This document shows positions 61,613-64,000 of a DNA stretch of 64,000 nt, one piece after another. The DNA is from Anaerocolumna jejuensis DSM 15929 (GTDB lineage Bacteria; Bacillota; Clostridia; Lachnospirales; Lachnospiraceae). The DNA is taken from positions 93,117 through 157,116 of the forward strand of contig NZ_FRAC01000016.1 of the NCBI RefSeq assembly GCF_900142215.1, read 5' to 3'. The notes beneath the pieces are model-generated. The model was not told where the DNA came from. It saw only the letters and a program-made list of their open reading frames with translations, and ran no database searches. Within the stretch, counting starts at the first letter, position 1. Each line of letters opens with the position of its first letter. Both the position numbers and the translations under genes were made by a program.

Positions 61613-62037
61613 TAGCATTAGGCTGTGACCACGGAGGATTTGAATTAAAGCAGGAAATAATAAAGCACCTTAAGGACAAGGGAGTACCCTACAAGGATTA
61701 TGGAACCTATACGGAGGATTCCTGTGACTACCCTGTATATGCAAAGAAAGTTGCCGAAGCGGTATTAAGTAAGGAATGTGAATTCGGCATACTGATCTGC
61801 GGAACAGGAATCGGAATTTCCATTGCCGCCAACAGGATGAAAGGCATTCGTGCGGCACTTTGCCATGACTGCTTTAGTGCGGAGGCTACCAGATTGCATA
61901 ATGATGCAAATATCCTTGCAATGGGAGGCAGAGTAATCGGGCCCGGACACGCGCTCAAGATTGTGGACACTTTCCTGAATACTCCTTTTTCAAAGGATGA
62001 AAGGCATGTAAGAAGAATCAATCTCATCGAAGACTAG
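61609..62037 (+). CDS. rpiB: Ribose-5-phosphate isomerase B
   Basis: Interconverts ribose 5-phosphate and ribulose 5-phosphate in the pentose phosphate pathway. 142 residues with MIALGCDHGGFELKQEI, the Cys base in LICGTGIGISIAANR, CHDCFSAEATRLHNDANIL and GGRVIGPGHA. It overlaps the ywlE stop by 4 bases (ATGA) with a GAGGA site inside that gene. Allose 6-phosphate isomerase is a less likely alternative. Confidence 0.95.
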   Translation: MIALGCDHGGFELKQEIIKHLKDKGVPYKDYGTYTEDSCDYPVYAKKVAEAVLSKECEFGILICGTGIGISIAANRMKGIRAALCHDCFSAEATRLHNDANILAMGGRVIGPGHALKIVDTFLNTPFSKDERHVRRINLIED

Positions 62038-62103
62038 CAGGAAAAAGGGAAATGTATTGCAGTTTTCCAATTCCCCGCTCATGCATTGGAATATTAATGA
62101 ATA

Positions 62104-62166
62104 ACCTCCGCTTAATGGGCAAAAATACCATATAGGAACAATGGTATTTTTACATTAGGCGGAGGT
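62104..62166 (+). promoter_or_regulatory. Hairpin masking the ribosome binding site of the YwmB-like gene
   Basis: The left arm acctccgcttaatg (62104-62117) pairs with cattaggcggaggt (62153-62166), and inner arms aaaaataccat and atggtattttt pair around a 9-base loop. The only Shine-Dalgarno sequence (GCGGAGG, 62159-62165) of the gene at 62172 lies completely in the stem. It may regulate translation or be a read-through terminator of rpiB, although no T-run follows. Confidence 0.65.
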
Positions 62167-62171
62167 GTTTT

Positions 62172-62978
62172 ATGGTTTCAAAACAAAGTATTTACAAGCA
62201 GCTGGGAGAGGTGTTATTCAAACGAAAGCAGAAGGTCTGGCTGTATGTCCTGGGAATATTATGGATGGCGGTAGCTGTACAGGTGGGAGTAAATCATCTG
62301 CTGCTTCCAAAGACAAGTCTTTTACAGGCTTTCGTAAGCACCAATACCAATGTTTCCGCTTTTGAACTGGAAATGTGCGCAAGCTATGGAAAAGGTTATT
62401 TAAGTGATAAGGAGAAGGAGAACCTTGTCCGTTATCTGGCGGACAGCATAGGCCTTAAGGTGGAGGGCACTCCGGTTATTTCAGATAATGGGCAGGAAAC
62501 AGAAGTTACCGTTGAAAAAAACGGAAAAAATGCAGATACCTCAATCAAGGTCGCTACCCTAAGCCAGCAGGAGGAGGGTGTGGCTAACTTCCATCATTAT
62601 ATCCTGGTCCGGCTAAAGCTTTATGAAAATACAGAGAGCCTAATGGATTACCGCAATCTGCTGGAAAAAGCGATGAAGGAATTAAAGGCGGAAAATATAC
62701 AGACAACCATGCAGCTTTCCAGCACCTATAAAGGGCATTTAAACCTGGATAGTATGAATAAGATTGCAAATGGCATGATTGAAAGCCTGGGAGGGAAAAT
62801 AGCATATGCAAACAGAGAAGAAGAACTTTTTACTGTTTATGCTTACAGCGGTCTTTTAAAGGAATATGTAACCTCCATGGGCACAAAAATAAATATTCAT
62901 ATTGCAATACAATACGATAAAGATACGGATACCACCATTGTTTATCTTGGAACACCGGTAATAAATGGAGGATATTAA
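62172..62978 (+). CDS. YwmB-family (TATA-binding-protein-fold) exported protein
   Basis: 268 residues. One N-terminal membrane segment (VWLYVLGILWMAVAVQVGV) precedes an outside domain of alternating strands and helices (residues 55-265; e.g. GIANGMIESLGGKIAY-like text and VTSMGTKINIHIAIQYDKD), as in YwmB/DUF1779 proteins of unknown role in Firmicutes sporulation or envelope. The ATG is 6 bases after GGAGG, which is base-paired in the leader hairpin. Family assignment is by overall pattern and is moderate. Confidence 0.55.
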   Translation: MVSKQSIYKQLGEVLFKRKQKVWLYVLGILWMAVAVQVGVNHLLLPKTSLLQAFVSTNTNVSAFELEMCASYGKGYLSDKEKENLVRYLADSIGLKVEGTPVISDNGQETEVTVEKNGKNADTSIKVATLSQQEEGVANFHHYILVRLKLYENTESLMDYRNLLEKAMKELKAENIQTTMQLSSTYKGHLNLDSMNKIANGMIESLGGKIAYANREEELFTVYAYSGLLKEYVTSMGTKINIHIAIQYDKDTDTTIVYLGTPVINGGY

Positions 62979-63067
62979 ACCGCTGTTCACTTCTTAGCTG
63001 CCTGTCAGGGAGTTAAGAGGTGAAACAACGGTTTTTCTGTTTTTAAGAAGTATGAATCAGCGTTTTC

Positions 63068-64000
63068 TTAAAACCAGCGTTTTCTGCCTCTGTAGCGTTT
63101 CCGGCGTTCAAGCATTTCATTATATAGGAGTATTTCTGTCATGTCTCTCATCCATCCGATGCTGTCAGAGGCTGTAATGCCGTCAGAAATACTGGATTCT
63201 TTTACGGTATCCAGGTTATTATAGATTTTATCGACGAGCCTTCCTAAATAAACCCTATCCGGATATTCGTCAAACATACAGCTGCCGTCGTATTCCAGCT
63301 TATCACATTCTTCCTCTATTAAGGAGAGAATCAGCTTTGCTTTCTTCGGATACAGCTGCTTCATGTAGTCAAAATCCTTTGTTGCATCCTCACAGTTATC
63401 ATAGCCGTATAAAGGCATCATGGGAACAGCAAGGGGAACGTGATAAGGAGATATATCGGTCATATAGATATTGCTTGCTGTATAACCTTGCATGTAGTCA
63501 TAATCATATTCGCCCCTATGATTTGCTTCACTGTCGGAATAATCCTGCGCTCTGGGGATAAAACCGGGCGTCGGAGGATTCGTTGGAAGTATGGTTCCAG
63601 GGAAGGAGCTGGAAGGATTGGGAAGGGTCGAAATGGTATTTCCTATATTACCAGGCATCGTGTTATTTCCCGGAGCAGAAGGAATATCTGGGATGGAGGG
63701 AATAGCCGGCAGTACAGGAAGGGTATAAGCGGGCCTTGCAGGAGCTGTCATTGGTGCAGAAGGCAAGGTGGGAATCAGGTTGCCAAATGGAACAGTCGGC
63801 ATGGTGGGGGTTGTAAACCCTGGAATATTCGGTGCTGTTGGTGAGGTGCTTCCAGGAGCTGCTGGCATAACTGGCCTTACCGGTGCTGTGGGAATTCCGG
63901 GCATGGTAGGCATCGTGGGCCTTGCGGGCATTGTGCTCATGCCTGGCATAGTAGGCATCATAGGCCTTGCGGGCAAGGTGCTCATGCCTGGCATAGTAGG
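63068..64000 (-). CDS. Proline-rich repeat protein, N-terminus outside window
   Basis: The frame is open to the right window edge, so the protein starts beyond it. The visible N-terminal part contains 15-residue repeats, e.g. MPGMSTLPARPMMPT and MPGMSTMPARPTMPT (45-bp DNA repeats at 63933 and 63978), turning into looser Pro/Ala/Thr-rich text. The C-terminal 110 residues are a conserved-looking helical domain (YMKQLYPKKAKLILSLIEEE, DKLEYDGSCMFDEYPDRVYL, WMRDMTEILLYNEMLERRKR) seen in clostridial spore- or surface-type proteins. No signal is visible here. The function is unknown. Confidence 0.75.
   Translation of the reverse strand, partial: PTMPGMSTLPARPMMPTMPGMSTMPARPTMPTMPGIPTAPVRPVMPAAPGSTSPTAPNIPGFTTPTMPTVPFGNLIPTLPSAPMTAPARPAYTLPVLPAIPSIPDIPSAPGNNTMPGNIGNTISTLPNPSSSFPGTILPTNPPTPGFIPRAQDYSDSEANHRGEYDYDYMQGYTASNIYMTDISPYHVPLAVPMMPLYGYDNCEDATKDFDYMKQLYPKKAKLILSLIEEECDKLEYDGSCMFDEYPDRVYLGRLVDKIYNNLDTVKESSISDGITASDSIGWMRDMTEILLYNEMLERRKRYRGRKRWF

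Overview
The window looks like a chromosomal segment of a low-to-mid GC, anaerobic, Gram-positive bacterium of the Lachnospiraceae type (Clostridium cluster XIVa; Anaerocolumna or Lachnoclostridium-like). The reasons are strong AGGAGG-type ribosome binding sites, U-tailed hairpin terminators, clostridial-style ABC sugar importers without their own ATPase, a large secreted amylopullulanase, SigV/RsiV, MecA, GdpP-RplI-DnaB and CD3324/DUF1858 family proteins. I see no phage, insertion sequence, CRISPR array, rRNA or tRNA gene. The genus is inferred from gene content only.

Layout. 1-9.6 kb: the end of a Nudix hydrolase gene, then a minus-strand maltodextrin operon transcribed lacI - GH13 amylase - binding protein - two permeases - beta-phosphoglucomutase - maltose phosphorylase. 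It imports maltodextrins and degrades them phosphorolytically, and starts at a sigma-A promoter with a perfect 20-bp palindromic operator. 9.7-13.7 kb: pstSCAB phosphate importer, with an unusual PstS carrying Ig-like domains. 14-15.3 kb: glutamate dehydrogenase. 15.6-21.2 kb: LytTR/GHKL two-component system followed by a pair of ABC exporter half-transporters. 21.3-25.3 kb: HEAT-repeat protein, a small unexplained transcription unit, two small genes, and a c-di-GMP-I riboswitch in front of a short chemotaxis-type protein. 25.3-26.7 kb: SigV/RsiV-like sigma and anti-sigma pair. 27-29.5 kb: ahpC and ahpF peroxide defence, separated by tandem palindromic repeats. 29.9-37.5 kb: a second sugar importer (LplB/LplC type) with a DUF1861 protein, a membrane AraC regulator and an SGNH esterase. 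37.7-45.4 kb: DUF218 membrane protein and a 2215-residue amylopullulanase. 45.5-47.5 kb: MarR plus MFS exporter. 47.6-52 kb: gdpP-rplI-dnaB. 52-54.4 kb: MerR-like protein, ferredoxin, DUF1858 protein and MecA. 54.8-56.9 kb: a cytoplasmic protein kinase fused to a MinD/ParA-like domain without Walker lysines, plus a stand-alone paralogue of that domain. 57.3-59.8 kb: GH18 and CwlD-like cell-wall hydrolases. 60-62 kb: tsaC/sua5-ywlE-rpiB. 62.2-64 kb: YwmB-like protein and a truncated proline-rich repeat protein.

How it fits together. Much of the window serves starch and oligosaccharide use: the secreted amylopullulanase makes maltodextrins outside the cell, and the lac-type operon imports and phosphorolyses them. 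Both sugar importers lack an ATPase gene, so a shared MsmX/UgpC-type ATPase elsewhere is inferred.

The most unusual items are the kinase/pseudo-ATPase gene pair at 54.8-56.9 kb, a dispersed family of short palindromic repeats (tandem at 27.7 kb, inverted at 59.8 kb, decayed copies next to start codons at 36.8, 50.15 and 61.15 kb), a 260-bp imperfect palindrome upstream of rplI, a hairpin that hides the ribosome binding site of the YwmB-like gene, and a short unannotated transcription unit at 21.85-22.19 kb.
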